64,000 nt of DNA from Ustilaginoidea virens (taxonomy: Eukaryota > Ascomycota > Sordariomycetes > Hypocreales > Clavicipitaceae). Within the stretch, counting starts at the first letter, position 1. The number at the start of each line of letters is the position of its first letter. The stretch covers positions 1,922,001 through 1,986,000 of the forward strand of contig NC_057322.1 in assembly GCF_000687475.1 (NCBI RefSeq), written 5' to 3'. Positions 1 through 14,679 of this stretch are shown piece after piece. The translations under genes were made by a program, and so were the position numbers. Under the pieces are notes generated by a model. The model saw only the letters and a list, made by a program, of their open reading frames with translations. It had not been told where the DNA came from and ran no database searches.

Positions 1-3000
1 CCTCGCGCACCATTTCCTCCGGGTTGAAGGCGATGATGTACAGCTTCATCTTGTCCGCCTCCATCTTGGAAAAGTCCAGTATGTCGTTGATGACGGTCAG
101 CAAGAGGTCCGCCGACACGCGGATCGAGTCCGCCATCTCCTGCTGCTCCTTGTTCAGGCGGCTGTCGCGGAGGAGCTCCGAGTTGCCGATGACGCCGTTC
201 AGCGGCGTCCGGAGCTCGTGCGACACGTTGGCGAGGAAGATGGCCTTTGCCTTGGCCGCCTCCTCCGCCAGCTTCACGTTCCGCTTGGCCTCTGCCTCGG
301 CGATCTTGGCCTTGGTCTCGGCCTCGCGGGCCTGGTCCAGCGCCCGCCTCTGGATCGACACCATCGAGCGGTTCTCGGCCGATATCTTCTCCACATTCTT
401 CATCGACAGCGCGTTGGAGTAGCTGATGCCGATCTGGTTGACGAGGAGCTGCAGAACCGTCACGTTGCGGTCGGTGAAGGATCCCGGCTCGCCCTCCAGG
501 TAGAGCACGCCAAACAGCGGCTTCGCGCCGTGCAGGATCGGGATGGCGATGATGGCTTTGCCGCCGGGGTACCGCCGCAGCCAGCTGCCGCCGACGTTCC
601 CGAAGCGCTCATCCGCCAAGAGGTCCGGGATGAAGACGGGTTCCCTGAACCGGGTGCAGTAGAGAACCACGTTTTCGGCGAGGAGCGTCGACCCGGACAG
701 CGGCAGCCCGGGCTTGTGGGCAGACGCGCCCCTCTCGGGGTCTCCGCTCGCCGCCACGCACCACGACTCGCCGTCGTTGTTGTTGTCGTCGCTCATGTCC
801 TTGTCCTTGTCCTTGTCCTTGTCCTTGTCCTTGTCGTGGACGATGATGGCGGCACGCGTGGCGGAGCCGCCGCACGTTTGCAGGACCACGTCGCACATGG
901 TCTTGAGCAGCTCGTTGATCTGCAGCACCGAGGATATGACTTGCGAGGACACCAAGATGGCGTGTAGATCAATCATGTCGAGGGCCGGGATGCCGGCCTC
1001 GTCCCCGGTCCGCATCCGCGTGGAACCCCTCCAGGCACCGACGCGCTCTCCCCCGAGCTCCGACAAGCCGCCGGGAGGCAGCATCTGAGCGCGCTCATCG
1101 CCCTCCTCCCCCCCGTCCGCCGCCGGGCGCTCCTGGCTGGGCTGCGGCACGACGGGGCCCAGGTCTGTCTGAACGCCCGCGTCAGCCGTTCGATGGTTCC
1201 GAGTTGGTCCGTGGAGCAGGAGGCTATGCTCCTCCTCGATGGCGGCGGCCACCCCCGTGGCCGCGATCTGGCGAAAGAGACCGACGGCATCCTGGAGGGC
1301 GGCCCGAGCGGACCGCCTCGCGCGATGCCGGACGAAGAACCCGGCCATCAGGTAGTTGCCCAGCGCCTCCTCAAAGACAAAGTTGTGCTCCGCGGCGTGA
1401 TCCAGCGCCTCTTCGTAGTCTTGAATGGCGCGGCCGTCATCCAGCGCCAGCTCGGCGACCTGCGCGCGGAGCAGGCGCGACCAGGAGCGATAGTTCACAT
1501 CCGAAACGGTGGACCAGTCCTCCATCATCCGGACGAACCCGCCCAGCCGCGTCGCGACCTCCTTGGTCTCGGTGGAAAAGTCCTCGCTTTGCGAGCGGGG
1601 GTCCTGCATTTGCCTCAGGAGCTGGCCGGTCCGCGCGAGCCCGTAAAACAGCAGGATCAGGCGGCTGTGCCGCGCCGACCACAGCATGGCCAGCTTCCCG
1701 ATGCAGCGCTCCCCGATCTCAACGGCTCGCTCGTAGTGGCCGTAGAGGTACAGCGCGCAGAGCTCGAAGCTCTCGTATAACAGGGACGACCGGTTGCTGT
1801 CCTGCGTCTGGCTCGTGAGCCAGCTCTTGTACGCGCCCGAGTCGTGCTGCTCGTCGCTCATGACGGCGACGGGGTCGTGGGTGAACGACTTGCCTTGCAG
1901 GGCTCGGCAGATCTGCCTGGTGGCGACGAGCAGCGAGCCGCCGCGCGTGTCCAGCGACCAGTTGACAATGTCCTCGCAGCCAAACTGGCAGTAGCACTCC
2001 AGGTCCGACAGGTTCTCGCTGGCGAAGAATTTGGCCTGGGCGGAAAGGCCGTAGCTGAGGATGGTGGAGAGTCGGTCGCCCCCGACGGCTGCCAGCTCGA
2101 CGGCGTCTTCCATCTGCGGGATGGACAGCGACACCGAGTACTGCACATGCCCGATGAAGCATTCCTGCAGCATTTGACCCCGAGCCATCGAGTACGCGTC
2201 CCGCGCGGAACGGAGCAGGTCCCGGCAGCACGCGCCCATCTCCACGGCGAACTCGGTCATGCCGAACCGGGCGAGGGCCACCACGCCCATGTTGAGGAAC
2301 GCTATGCCGGACTGCGGGAACGAGCCCCGAGTCAGGTACATCTCCATCGTCACAAGGGTGAGGTGGTAGAACTGCAGACAGTCGCTCCACCACGCGGCCG
2401 AAGCAGTTTCGGAGAGGACGGCGCCCAGAGACGCGGTCGGCGGCTCCGTCTTCTTCTTGGGGCTGAGCAGAAGCTGGCGATCCGAGCCGCGGATCTGCTT
2501 CACGAGCTTGTGGAACTTTTTGTCGCACTTGTCGTAGGTTGGCTCATCCTCGAGAGTCATGCCGAGCGCCGCGAGGCACTCCTTCAGGGAGATGAAGGCG
2601 GCGAGAGCGTTGCCGTTTTGCGCGAATATTCGAGACTGCAGCACGTACGCGGGCGCTTTGTCAATCGCCGACTTGGCGTTGCCAAACAGCACTGACAAGA
2701 GGTCGTTTGCCGAAGAGAGCTGGCCCATGAACAAGTACGTCTCGGCGGACCGCAGGTAGAGCTGCATGGTCTCGTCGTAGGATACGTCGTCGGCCTCGTC
2801 GTCCCAGGGGTTGCTCTGCAGCAGCTCAATCGCAGCCCCGTAGCACTTTGCTGCCGTTGTCCGGGCTCCGTTCTCCGTCGCAGCCTGCGCGCAGTCCGTC
2901 AAGAGCTTGCGGAACTCCCGCCGGACGCGGACCCGCTTCTTGATGATGGGTACGGCTTGGCACATGTGCGAAGCTGTGCTGTCTCGCTGATCGGCCTCTG

Positions 3001-6000
3001 ATGCGTAGTGTTTCAGCAACGTCTGGGAGATCAAGAAGTGCATCCGCGGGGAATCGCACTCTTCGAGTGCGGCCGATGCGTTGACATAACGGTCATGCGC
3101 GAAACGAAACCTGTCGTCGACCTCGCTGGGCACGATGATGGACGCTTGAATGGCGGCTTGGAGGCCCGAGATGGCCTCGGCCTCGGAATACGAGCGCTTT
3201 GTCAGCTCGGCACAGCCGTCCGGGACGTCGTCCTCTGGGTAGTCGAACTCGCCCCTCATCAATCGGCTCACAAGCTCGAAAGAGAAGGAGCTGCCCAAGA
3301 GGGCTCCCCAGGCCAGGACGGCCCGCGCGGCTGACGGCAGCTCGGCCAGTCTTCTGGTGACGAAGCCCGTGTCGAGCACGTCGTAATCCTTCTCACCCTG
3401 AAACTGCGCAAAGAGCCGGTCCAGACCGTAGTGCCACCTGCTGTCCTGGTATTCGTACCAGATGCACTTCTTGCGGTGGCACGCGCTGAGCATCTCCCTC
3501 ACGTAGAAGGGGTTCCCGGCCGTCTTGGACCGAATGACCATGGCGAGCGACAGGACCTCCTCCTTGGGCCGGGAAAGCGTCAGAGACACATACTCGAGAA
3601 TGTCGGCGTCTGTCAGGGGTGCGAGGGTGATCCTCGTGACTCTGGGTCGGCTGCTCCGGGGGGTCTCGTCCAGCTTGCTGGCCGGGTAAATCATCCGATC
3701 CATCTTTTCCCGCGGGAACTCCTCGGGTCTGTACGTCATGATGATGAGCATCTTCATCTTGGCCCCTATGATCTGCGTGATCAGTTCCAGCGATTCATCA
3801 TCCGCGGCGTGAAGATCGTCGAGGCAGAAGCAGATGAACTTGTGCGTTGTGAAGACTCGCAGGATGTCCAGGCAAGTGTTCATCATGCGCGACGTCTTGG
3901 ACGTCGTGCCGGCGCACAGGTACTCCTGAGAGGTCTGAGGCACTGCATTGCTGGTGCTGTTGACGGGGCCTGGCGAGCTTCCGGGGGACGAGCCGCGTCG
4001 GTCGGTGCTGAATCTCGCGCTGCTGCGACTGCTGGCGGGCGGCGGCACACCGCCCGACGACGTCAGCCGAAGCGTTGGGCTGCCCGCATGGTCGGGCGGC
4101 CCCAGCAGGAACTCGGGAAGGCCGAGGATCCTGTGCAGGGTGGGCCACATTGGACGTATGTATTGCTTGAGGCCTTGGTGGAAAGGCGTCTCCGTGTTCG
4201 TCTCGCCCCAGACCTGCTTGAACAGCGACGAGAGCAGCTTCAGGAGCGGCCCAAATGCGATGCGTCTGGCCGTGTCAAACTTGGCTGTGGCGCAGTACCC
4301 GCGCTGCCTGGCTTCGCCGAGGACGCTCTGGACGAGAAAGCTCTTTCCCAAGCCAGCGGCACCCTCAATCGCGACGATTTCGCAGCTGCCTCGTCGGCGG
4401 AACTTGGCGGTCCCCAATTGACGGGACAGGCTGGAAGCACCGGAATCGGCCAGGCCTTGGCGACCCGAGTCTGCTATAGTGCTGTCCGCGGCACTGGACG
4501 TGTCGATGGAAATCGAGTGGTGGCGCTCCCAAGGTCTCGGGGGCCGGGCATTGAGCCCGGACTGGCTCGAGGAGACGGTTTCGTTGGACAACGTTTGCGC
4601 GTCGGGCAGGGTGGACGTGTGGATGTTATGCCTGGGATACTTGGCGTCGGCTGATGCGGAAAACGTAAAGGAGCCACTCCTGCGGTATGCGCCGTCGTTT
4701 GAGCTTCCGCCGCCCTCGCTAGAGACGTCGTCAATCACGCGCTCGTTCATCAAGCTGGACCCGTCGGGAAACAGGCTCGTTACGCGAGAGGTGCTCAGGA
4801 AATGGCTCCGGGAAACCCGGTCAATGACCTTGATCAGCTCGTCTCTCTCGTCGTCGCGACCAAACATGCCCGTCGGCAGGATGAAAAAGGACGAGACGTC
4901 TTTGGCTCCGATTTCCAAGTCTCTCAGTGACGACGAGTCGCCATTCGAAAGCAGATGCTGCACCCTGACGAGGTCATGGCGAAGCCCGCTCGCCGAGTGG
5001 TAGCGATCGGCAACGTTCTTGGCAGTGCACTTTTGGATGATGCGGCCCATGACGTCTGGGACATCCATGCGCACGGTGGCGACGTTTGGTACTCTGCGGC
5101 CAAGGACGCCCTGGATGATGTCCATGGGCGTTTCTCCGGTATACACGGGCTGCTGCGTCAGGAGGGTCCATAGCAGGATTCCCAGCGAGTAGATGTCGGT
5201 GCGGGTATCGGGTTCCGCCGGCATCCGCCCCGTCTGTTCCGGGCTGATGTAAAGAAGCTTGTTCTTGACACCGACCTCCTTGGAGAGCGTCAGCCAGCCG
5301 GTGCTTGTGAAGCCGTGCTCAAACGTCCGCAGTCCGGATCCAAACGAGACGATCCTGACTTTGTTGTCTCGGGCGTTGAAGTGAAAAGCGTCTCCGCGAA
5401 TCTCTCCGTGAATGATGCCTTGGCCGTGGTGGAGGATCTCCAGGCACCGCACGGCGCCAATGGCGAAATCGAGGAAGAACTCGAGGTTCATGGCTTCCTT
5501 TGGATTGACGGGCTGCGGGCGACATGAGACAAAGGCGTCCCCGTCCCTCCGCGCCAAATAGTAGGCCGGGCCAAAATCCACGAGCTGCGACAAATAGTTG
5601 GGACCTAGGTGCTGATATATGGAGACAGTCATGGGTTTTCGCTCCCCAGGTTGAGCATTCAACCGAATCAGGTCAATGGGTTTTGCCATGTAATCGCCAT
5701 GGGGATCAGCCGTCGCGGTCACGTTCCTCGCGATGTGAAAGGCTCGCTCCTCTCGGACATGGCAAAACGACACTCGAGCCACAACGGCTTCCTTTGTGGC
5801 CAGGGGAGGTTCTCCCGAAGAGGTTGGCGACGGCGGGGGTGGCGGCGTTTGAGGAATCTCGGCGCCGTGTGCTTCCGATGGAAGGCCCTGGTTGCCAGGG
5901 TCGGATGGCGATGGTCGGCCAGAATGTAGCTTTGCCACCGACGCTGGGTTGGACTCGTCGTGCCACGCACTGGGAGAGGGCGCCGCCGGAGAGACGTGCC

Positions 6001-6019
6001 GAGTACCGAAAACGAGCCT

Positions 6020-6053
<34 letters not shown>

Positions 6054-6389
6054 GCCGTCGCATGGCAGTCAGCGGGTTGTCTTTGCAGGCCGTGCAGGTC
6101 TCGCAGCCCGGACAGGGAGTGACAAAGGAGGAAGAAGAAGGATGGGAAAAGATGGAAAAGATGGAAAATGTGCACGTGCCGTGTGCAGCGAGAAGCGGGC
6201 GGTGATGCTTTTGCCCGGCGCAAGCACACCGACGCAGACGTACCAAAAGTCATAGCTCGTATGGATCAGGTCCCTCGACTCATCCCAGCTGTAGCCGGGT
6301 ATCTGGCGGAGACGGTCAAACAGCCTGGGCGGAGGCGGCGGCGGCGGCGAGTCGAGGACATCGTCAGGCACCAAGGCGGTGCCGTCCAT
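1..6389 (-). CDS. Group X hybrid histidine kinase (Mak2/Mak3/Chk1-like), 3' end beyond window
   Basis: Two-component sensor kinase. Two exons are visible: 6244-6389 and 6017 leftwards, open to the edge; intron 6018-6243 has a GTACGT donor and CAG acceptor. The minus frame reads through about 2,050 codons. Order seen: Pro-rich N-terminus; protein-kinase-like domain (about residues 170-370); AAA-type ATPase with Walker A GAAGLGKS near residue 600 and Walker B FCLDD near 775; long helical TPR-like region; GAF domain (about 1740-1900); coiled coil; HisKA with phosphoacceptor His near residue 1982 (VSHELRTPLNG, codon 218-220). HATPase and receiver domains should lie outside the window. The kinase-like domain reads HGEIRGD and SFG where active kinases have HRD and DFG, so it is probably a pseudokinase. 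In fission yeast and Candida this family senses oxidative stress upstream of phosphorelay MAP-kinase pathways. The ATG at 6389 is chosen because the frame beyond 6389 contains no other ATG before the stop. Confidence 0.93.
798..833 (-). repeat. Hexanucleotide repeat encoding (Asp-Lys)6 inside the kinase GAF domain
   Basis: Six perfect copies of GTCCTT (plus strand) encode alternating Asp and Lys, followed by an Asp/Asn-rich stretch, within the GAF region of the histidine kinase. The array stays in frame. It looks like a slippage-prone surface-loop insertion. Confidence 0.9.
6021..6052. repeat. 32-nt T homopolymer at the 3' end of histidine kinase intron 1
   Basis: Thirty-two consecutive T on the plus strand, which is poly-A in the sense of the gene. 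It directly abuts the CAG acceptor (6018-6020), where a polypyrimidine tract would normally be expected. Confidence 0.9.
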
Positions 6390-7165
6390 TACGGAAGACG
6401 GCTCTGTCGACGGACGTGGCAGCCGCTGCCGTGGGTCGTACGTAGGTGGTGGGCGAGGACGAGGGGTGGGAAACAAGGTCAGATCAAGGTCGTGGACATG
6501 CGGTCGGGACAGCGAGTGGTGATGGTGGAAAGGCTGGATCCAGTGCCCATCCTCGGGGTCGACCGGCGGGCGGAGAGGCGAGAGAGAGGCTGTTCACGGG
6601 GAAACAAAGTTATGTAGGAATACTAGGGGGGGGGAGGTTAGGGGGGGGGGCGCCCAAGTCAAAATGGTTAATGTTAATGAACCAAGGATCAGCCAGCAGG
6701 CACAAGGAAGGACGTGGACGAAACAAGCGCGGTGAGGAAAACGGGACGAGGCCGTCGTCGCAGCCCTGCCTGAAGTAATTAAGCCGGCGGCAGGGCGCGT
6801 GGTTGGCTGCGTGGGAGAGCCGGTGTGGAGAAGCCTTGTCCAGCAGTGCAGACTGCATGTGGTGTTGTACGGAGCACAGTACATCCACCAGACGTCAACG
6901 AGTCTTGAGCCTGCGAGAGTGCTGTGGGTGCTGTCTGGTGATTGCTGTGAGTTCTGCGAGTCCTGTCTGGTGGCTCCGGCTCGCTCTGCAGCAGCTGGAG
7001 CCGACGTTGGGCCTGTGCCTGGCAGCTAGCTGGTTGCACGTGCCGGCGCAAAGGAGCAACTCTGGTCAATGACTGGTGCTGCAACTTGCACCTGTGCTGG
7101 AGCAGCGGGCTGCAGCGGGGGGGATTGCAGGGCGGCGGCGACAGGCTGGGGGGCCAGGCGGCTCG

Positions 7166-7224
7166 CGGGCAGCGGGCAGCGGGCAGCGGGCAGCGGGCAG
7201 CGGGCAGCGGGCAGGCAGCGGGAC
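7166..7224. repeat. Heptanucleotide minisatellite (GGGCAGC)n
   Basis: About seven tandem copies of a 7-nt unit (CGGGCAG register), with one shortened copy near the right end. The repeat is intergenic. A related 7-nt repeat, GGGTTGC, occurs at 39310-39390. Confidence 0.9.
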
Positions 7225-7394
7225 AAAGGCACGAGGCCGCGGCGGGCTTCAGCCCCATTGACGACACCGCGTGCGAACCCAAGACACAGGGGCAGTTGCC
7301 CGACCCACTGGCGGGCGCGCGAGCAGCAGCCTGCCTCTGCCCAGACTTGCCAACGTCATTCCGACTTCTCTTCTGATATTTTCTTTTTTAATCT

Positions 7395-7396
7395 TC

Positions 7397-7427
<31 letters not shown>

Positions 7428-7490
7428 CGTCTTGTCTTGTCTTATCTTGTCTTGTCTTGTCTTGTTGCCTTTAATTTTGTTTCGTCTTGT
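7395..7490. repeat. Pyrimidine-rich imperfect pentanucleotide tract (TTTTG / TCTTG)n
   Basis: The left half is mainly TTTTG and the right half TCTTG or TCTTA, giving a strongly strand-asymmetric T/G/C tract of about 95 nt. It could lie in the leader of the histidine kinase, but no transcript evidence is available. Confidence 0.8.
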
Positions 7491-9184
7491 TTTCCTCTGG
7501 ATTTTCCCCGGCTGCTTGTCCGCAAAAGCACAGGGCAAGCTTGCAGAGGTCAACTAGGTTAGGTGCACTCGACTCCGGTCTCATGCCGAAGCTAACAACC
7601 GCCGGTGGGTCCCAATTACGGGGTCCCAATTACTCCAAGAGTCAAGACCTAGGACTCATTCATGCCTGACCAGACCAGGCCGGCGCAGCGCAGCGCAGCT
7701 TGACCCAAGATTCCCAACCCCGTGCCTCCAGCATTCAAAGTCCCCCCCCCCCCCAGGCCAGCAAAGCAGGTTGGAGCTGCCTGCACGTGCACCAGTACGT
7801 CCGTAGAGTACACCAGCCAACCAGCCAACCTGTCCGTCCACGCCCAAGCTGACCAGACGGCTGCCACGCCGCCCCCAGCCAGCCGGCAGACCGAGCCACC
7901 AACAACCCAGGCCACTTTCGGCCAAATCCAAGACAGGGGTCCTTCACACCCCCGCTCCCCCCCCCCCCCCACCCCACCCCATCAGGCTAGGAGCAGACAT
8001 GGTCGGCTCCAACCCGGCATCGGAAGTCGAGAGTTGAAACCAAAAGTGAGGCTCCTCCGTGCGACCCTTGCTGCAGCATGATTCTGGAAACGGGGTCCCA
8101 GCCGGCATGCCAGCCCCGGGGCGGAAGCCCGGGTTCCAACTCATGCCGCAATCTCTGGGCCCTTTTTTCGCTACATAGCAGGGTAGGGTACGTAGGTACG
8201 GAGCCCGAGTCCGGTAGGGCGAGGCGAGATGGGATCCATTGAGGCTTCCCCCTCGGTGCACACGCACACATTGCTCCGTACACAACCTTGTATATGTAGT
8301 AATCTCTTTTTCAAAAGAGATGCCCTGCAAACGCAAAACCAGCAAGCTACCTCTAGTTGCGACAACATCTGTGCCATCGCATGCATTGCATGACAAGAGA
8401 GCATCATGACATGACGCCCTTTAACAAGACACCAGACAGAACTAAATGTCCTCTTGCCTGCCGCAAGGGGCTTGACCCTGGGAGGGGTTTCACCCCGTGC
8501 CACAGGGCTGCTGACAGGGAGCATGCTGCCCAACAGTACTGTACATGGCGCAATGTCATTACCAGCAAACAACCCCCGAGGAAGTACATAGCCGTAATGT
8601 CAACTCAATACAGCAAACAACCACACAACCACCAGCCTAGCGTCATCTGCGGCTGTTGGGGCCTGCAAAACGAAATCCATCATCGCTTGAAAAAGACTGC
8701 CCAGCCGTCACCCCCTCCCGTCATCTCATATGAAACCAAAATTTAAAAAAAAATAAAATAATAAAAAGAAAGGCAGCCAGCGGGCTTCTAAACTCAAACC
8801 TGTCTGTTCCGGTTCCCTCTTGATCGCATCCAACAGTCCGAGCGTCGGAGGATAAGCCGTGGGTATATGCCAACAAACATGCAATTATCAAGCTCGTCGC
8901 GATGCCATCTTCTCAACAAAAAAAGTCGTCTCACGCTACCGTCTTGTCCCTTTTGACCCCCCTCTAGATGGCCCCGTACATGACCTCAATCCGCCCATGA
9001 AACCACGACACGCCTGTCCATCATTTCACAACTCGGGCGTCTCCGAATATCATTGATTTAGGCGGGCTTTATGCCAGATCCGGAAATGTGACGGCCCGTG
9101 ACGGACCCATTCTTGCCTTCTCTTCTTCCTTCCAACAAAGCGGTCTAGCTAATCCATTACTTGAGCGGCCCAGTCAGAAAAACC

Positions 9185-11265
<2,081 letters not shown>

Positions 11266-13645
11266 GGTGGGAATTGTGAAGCGAAATTCTGACGGGTGGC
11301 TGGAAGGGATACAAAGGATGTGCAGGACGTTGAACGGTGACGATGCCAAAGAGAGCAAGAGAGGGTGGGAGAGGACGGCTGGGCAGGACAAGACCGAGGA
11401 AGACTAGAGGAATTCGCAATGCCGAGAGCAGTTGCTGGTGTAGTAAATTTCCAGCCAACACTAGTGTTTTGGTCTGGTAAGGAGACGGTGAAGGCACTTG
11501 ACCAGACACAATCAATGGAGGGGTTAATAAGATTACTGCATGTATTCTGGGTCCAGGCGAAACCAAGCAGCAGATCCCAGCAACAGGGTCCTTTTCAGCA
11601 AGGAGAGGAGTCCAGCACAGAGAGCCCAGCACAGAGAGCCCAGCACAGAGACAGCACCAGGCGGCGGGGGAGGGGGGTGGCGGAGGAGGCAAGCTTCAAG
11701 CCACTTTTTGCTGTTCCTCGTCCGAGTTTGCCAAAAGTCGGCCTCTTTATCCTGTGGTTGGCTCGTGGTACGTACCACCCGAGACTCTAGTGACGAGTGA
11801 CGAGCGACGAGCGACGGGCGGTCAATCATCAGAGCGAGCCCCTTTCTCCTTTTTCCTCACTCCGTACTCCGTAGTCCGTACTCGTCTCGTTGTGGTCAAT
11901 GGTCGCCACCAATTTGGCTTCGCCAGCCAATAGCAGGCGGCAGGTGCTGACACCCCTGATTCCTGCCTCCTGGTTCCTGATTCTGGTTCCTGATTCTGGT
12001 TCCTGTTTCTGGATCCGTTGCGGTTGTCCGTTTTAAAAGGCAGATTGCGCACAGCTGGGTCGCCCGTTTGTCCAGGCGACGACTTTGAAGGGCTCGAATG
12101 AATGATGCGGTGGATCGGGCGCAATCTACGGAGTACATGTACTCACCAGTCATTCGCCAAGGTACCTAAGGTAGGTATTGATGCATCCTCATCGTCGGTT
12201 TTGCCCCTTTTCCACGCTGCGTTGGGTGGGCTGAACCATGACAGCCTAGAGGCCCTTTTCTTTTTCTTCGTCTGTTTTTCCTGCCTATGCTCTGGTGGGG
12301 GGGGGGGGGCCCAGCAAGATACAATTTCAATGTCGAGGGGCCATGCTTCCGCAATTTCCATGTTCGCAAGACTTGCTGCTGCCAATCGAGTGACGGGTGC
12401 ATAATCGTCCATCGCTTTTCCCAACCATCCGCGCCCCCTCCCCCTGGCCTGAAACCGCTTATGTCGCGACACCAGACTTCTTTGACGTCTGCGACGAGCC
12501 CGGTGGGGCAGGCGGCGGGCTTACCCTGCAGCCCGACCTGAATTCTTCCCCGGAGAGCGACATCTCTGAACGCACACAACGAACCGTGGAACCGAACATG
12601 TGCCAACAGAATGGACACGACTTTCCAGGTGACGGCTCGAACTGGCCGCAGTGGGCCGAGCCGTCTCTCAATCGTCTGCCGAGTGCAATGCCATCCGGAT
12701 TCAGGACTTGTTTGCCTCATGCCCAACACGGCACCCACCCAGGCTGGATAATTGGGGGCCGGGGTTATAGTCGATTCCTCATCTGCAATCCCTGTCGGGT
12801 CGAGCGAGGGGCAAAAACATCCTTGCCAAGCAGTAGCGTAGCGTTGACGCGATGAATAGATGTGTCGGTGCCTTCTATGTACGGAGCACGGAGTAGTCTA
12901 ACAATACGACTACTATGTCGTCCGCAATATGGTTCATGTCACAGCAATCCCATCAAACACACAAGTTTAAATGTCAACAGGCTCCCGCTACCAGGCCCTG
13001 AAACAGAAGCCGGTCGCCCCCCCAAGCGTCGGGAGGTTATCTCGGCCGACTCCCGCCGGACTACGCGAAACGGCGTTGCAGCGCATGGTTGGTTGTGATG
13101 AAGATCGGTGGTGTGAGCGTCACTGTCGCAAAGGCTCATTAGCCCCTTTTCCTTTCCCCACATGCTCACGCCTGAGAAGAGCCATGTCGGAAGGAAGACC
13201 TGGACGATGGGAGGCCCAACGTAGGACCGAACCCGGCCAACTCCCGCGCATTCGACTGGGCTCTAGGTTATCTGCGCAAAGCTGACTGTCTCCGGAACGC
13301 AGGACAGTCGCAACCTCTCCGCGGTCAATGCCTTATCGTCGATCGTCATGCTGACTGCTGCTTGGTCAACCCAACGCTGCAGCAGATTATGATCCCGTAC
13401 GTAGGATGTCTCCCGGGGATGCCATTGTCTCGGAAACAGATGAAGAGCAAGCGGCGGTTAACGCGCCGGGATAGCTTTGGGCCAAGGATCGCCAGCTGTT
13501 CAGATCCAAAGGATACCCGACGAAAAGCCTATGTTCGGAGATATTGTATCTGAGATTTATCCCTCGATGCCAAGATTTGAAGGTTAAGCTGGCAGGCACC
13601 AGCCACGCTCCAGTCGCTGGGCCCCAGACCCTGTCTCCTATGCCG

Positions 13646-13716
13646 GCACGGAGTACGGATACTCCATACTCCCTGATAGATAGAAGTTTGTGATGCGTAC
13701 TCCGTACGGAGTACAG
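13646..13716. repeat. Cluster of CGGAGTAC motifs with an 18-bp perfect palindrome
   Basis: GTACTCCGTACGGAGTAC at 13697-13714 is its own reverse complement. A second partial copy with an inverted arm lies at 13646-13672. Similar half-sites occur across the intergenic DNA of the window, so this is the best copy of a dispersed element. Function unknown. Confidence 0.8.
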
Positions 13717-14634
13717 ACTACGGGTATCCGAGCTTGTACTCTGGCCTTTGCTGATTATTCACGGCTGCACAAGATCTAGCTGCTGTGGTACAGGAGCGAC
13801 GGCTGCTTTTCGAGGAGGAGAGAAATAAAGCCCCCAGGTGGTACAGACTCAAAAATAGTCAACTGAAATCAAGTCCAAGGTCCGTGGGCTTGTAACAAAA
13901 AAAAACTTCCTGGCTCGAGTTGCATCAAGCATCCAAGGAGCAGGCAGGTCACGGGTCCCGCAGATTTATCGATTGGTTTTTCGAAGCCCTGCTTGCCGAT
14001 GAGGGTTGCCGAGAAGGCATGAACCGTCCGTCTGTCATTAGTCTGCCAAGCAGCATGCCGAAATCCCTGCTTCCCGGTGTCAAGATGGAAATGCCTGCTA
14101 GAATCCATTACGGCGGCCTAAGGGATTCGTAGTTTCGAACCGGTCGCGGTACGGGGCTACGGCGCAGCCATCCCTTTGACTTCGGCAAGGCCCCTGGGAT
14201 CGAACGGGCTAGTGGAGAGCAAGGGATGCCTGGTATATCTCGACCCGAGGGAAGAAGGGTAAAGCCGGTTCGTGATGGAGGCCATTCTGCACCAAACTCA
14301 CTTGCGCATGGCTGCCGTCAGCAGCTGTGGCTTGCTGTGGGGGGGGCGATGCTGCCCGAGCAGGGGCAGGCACGGACGCGGCAGCATTCGCAGCAGCATA
14401 CCAGACAACGCCATCTAGTCGGACAGCATCACAATGGTATTCTTCTGCGATGACTTGAAGTGCGGAGGTATGCTTCCGTACCCATGCGGCGTACGTGCTG
14501 CTGTTGCGGCGCGAGGACCGGGTACTGTAGGAGGCAGGTACATCGTCACAGTACGGAGTACCAGACGCACTGCGCTGCGACGACCAACCTGATAAAGTGG
14601 GCCCGAGGACGTCCCTCGTTGTCTCACCGCAATC

Positions 14635-14679
14635 AAAGGGATGAAAGGGATGAAAGGGATGAAAGGGATGAAAGGGATG
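14635..14679. repeat. Nonanucleotide array (AAAGGGATG)5
   Basis: Five perfect 9-nt copies in tandem in the long intergenic region. No coding role is supported. Confidence 0.92.

Larger units (their letters stand above)
6390..9184. other. Intergenic: histidine kinase upstream region and UGM 3' side
   Basis: This 2.8 kb holds no supported gene. It includes the presumed promoter and leader of the histidine kinase, a GGGCAGC minisatellite (7166-7224), a T/G-rich TTTTG/TCTTG tract (7395-7490), poly-C runs near 7741 and 7958, and an AT-rich stretch around 8740-8770. The frames here are short, low in complexity and unlike known proteins. Confidence 0.7.

Noticed and set aside
1844..4654. Long plus-strand frames (283 and 407 codons) opposite the histidine kinase
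   Set aside because: They are antisense shadows of a conserved minus-strand gene with clear AAA and TPR-like sequence. GC-rich codons leave the opposite frames open by chance.
6390..6476. Longer start for the histidine kinase at 6476
   Set aside because: The codon there is TTG, not ATG. The first ATG of the frame is at 6389, which gives MDGTALVPDDV.
14129..14150. GTTTCGAACC-like stretch resembling a tRNA T-arm
   Set aside because: No matching acceptor, D or anticodon stems could be drawn around it on either strand.
14635..14679. Short direct repeats as a CRISPR array
   Set aside because: Units are contiguous with no spacers; the organism is a fungus and the repeats are ordinary minisatellites. 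The same applies to the other arrays.
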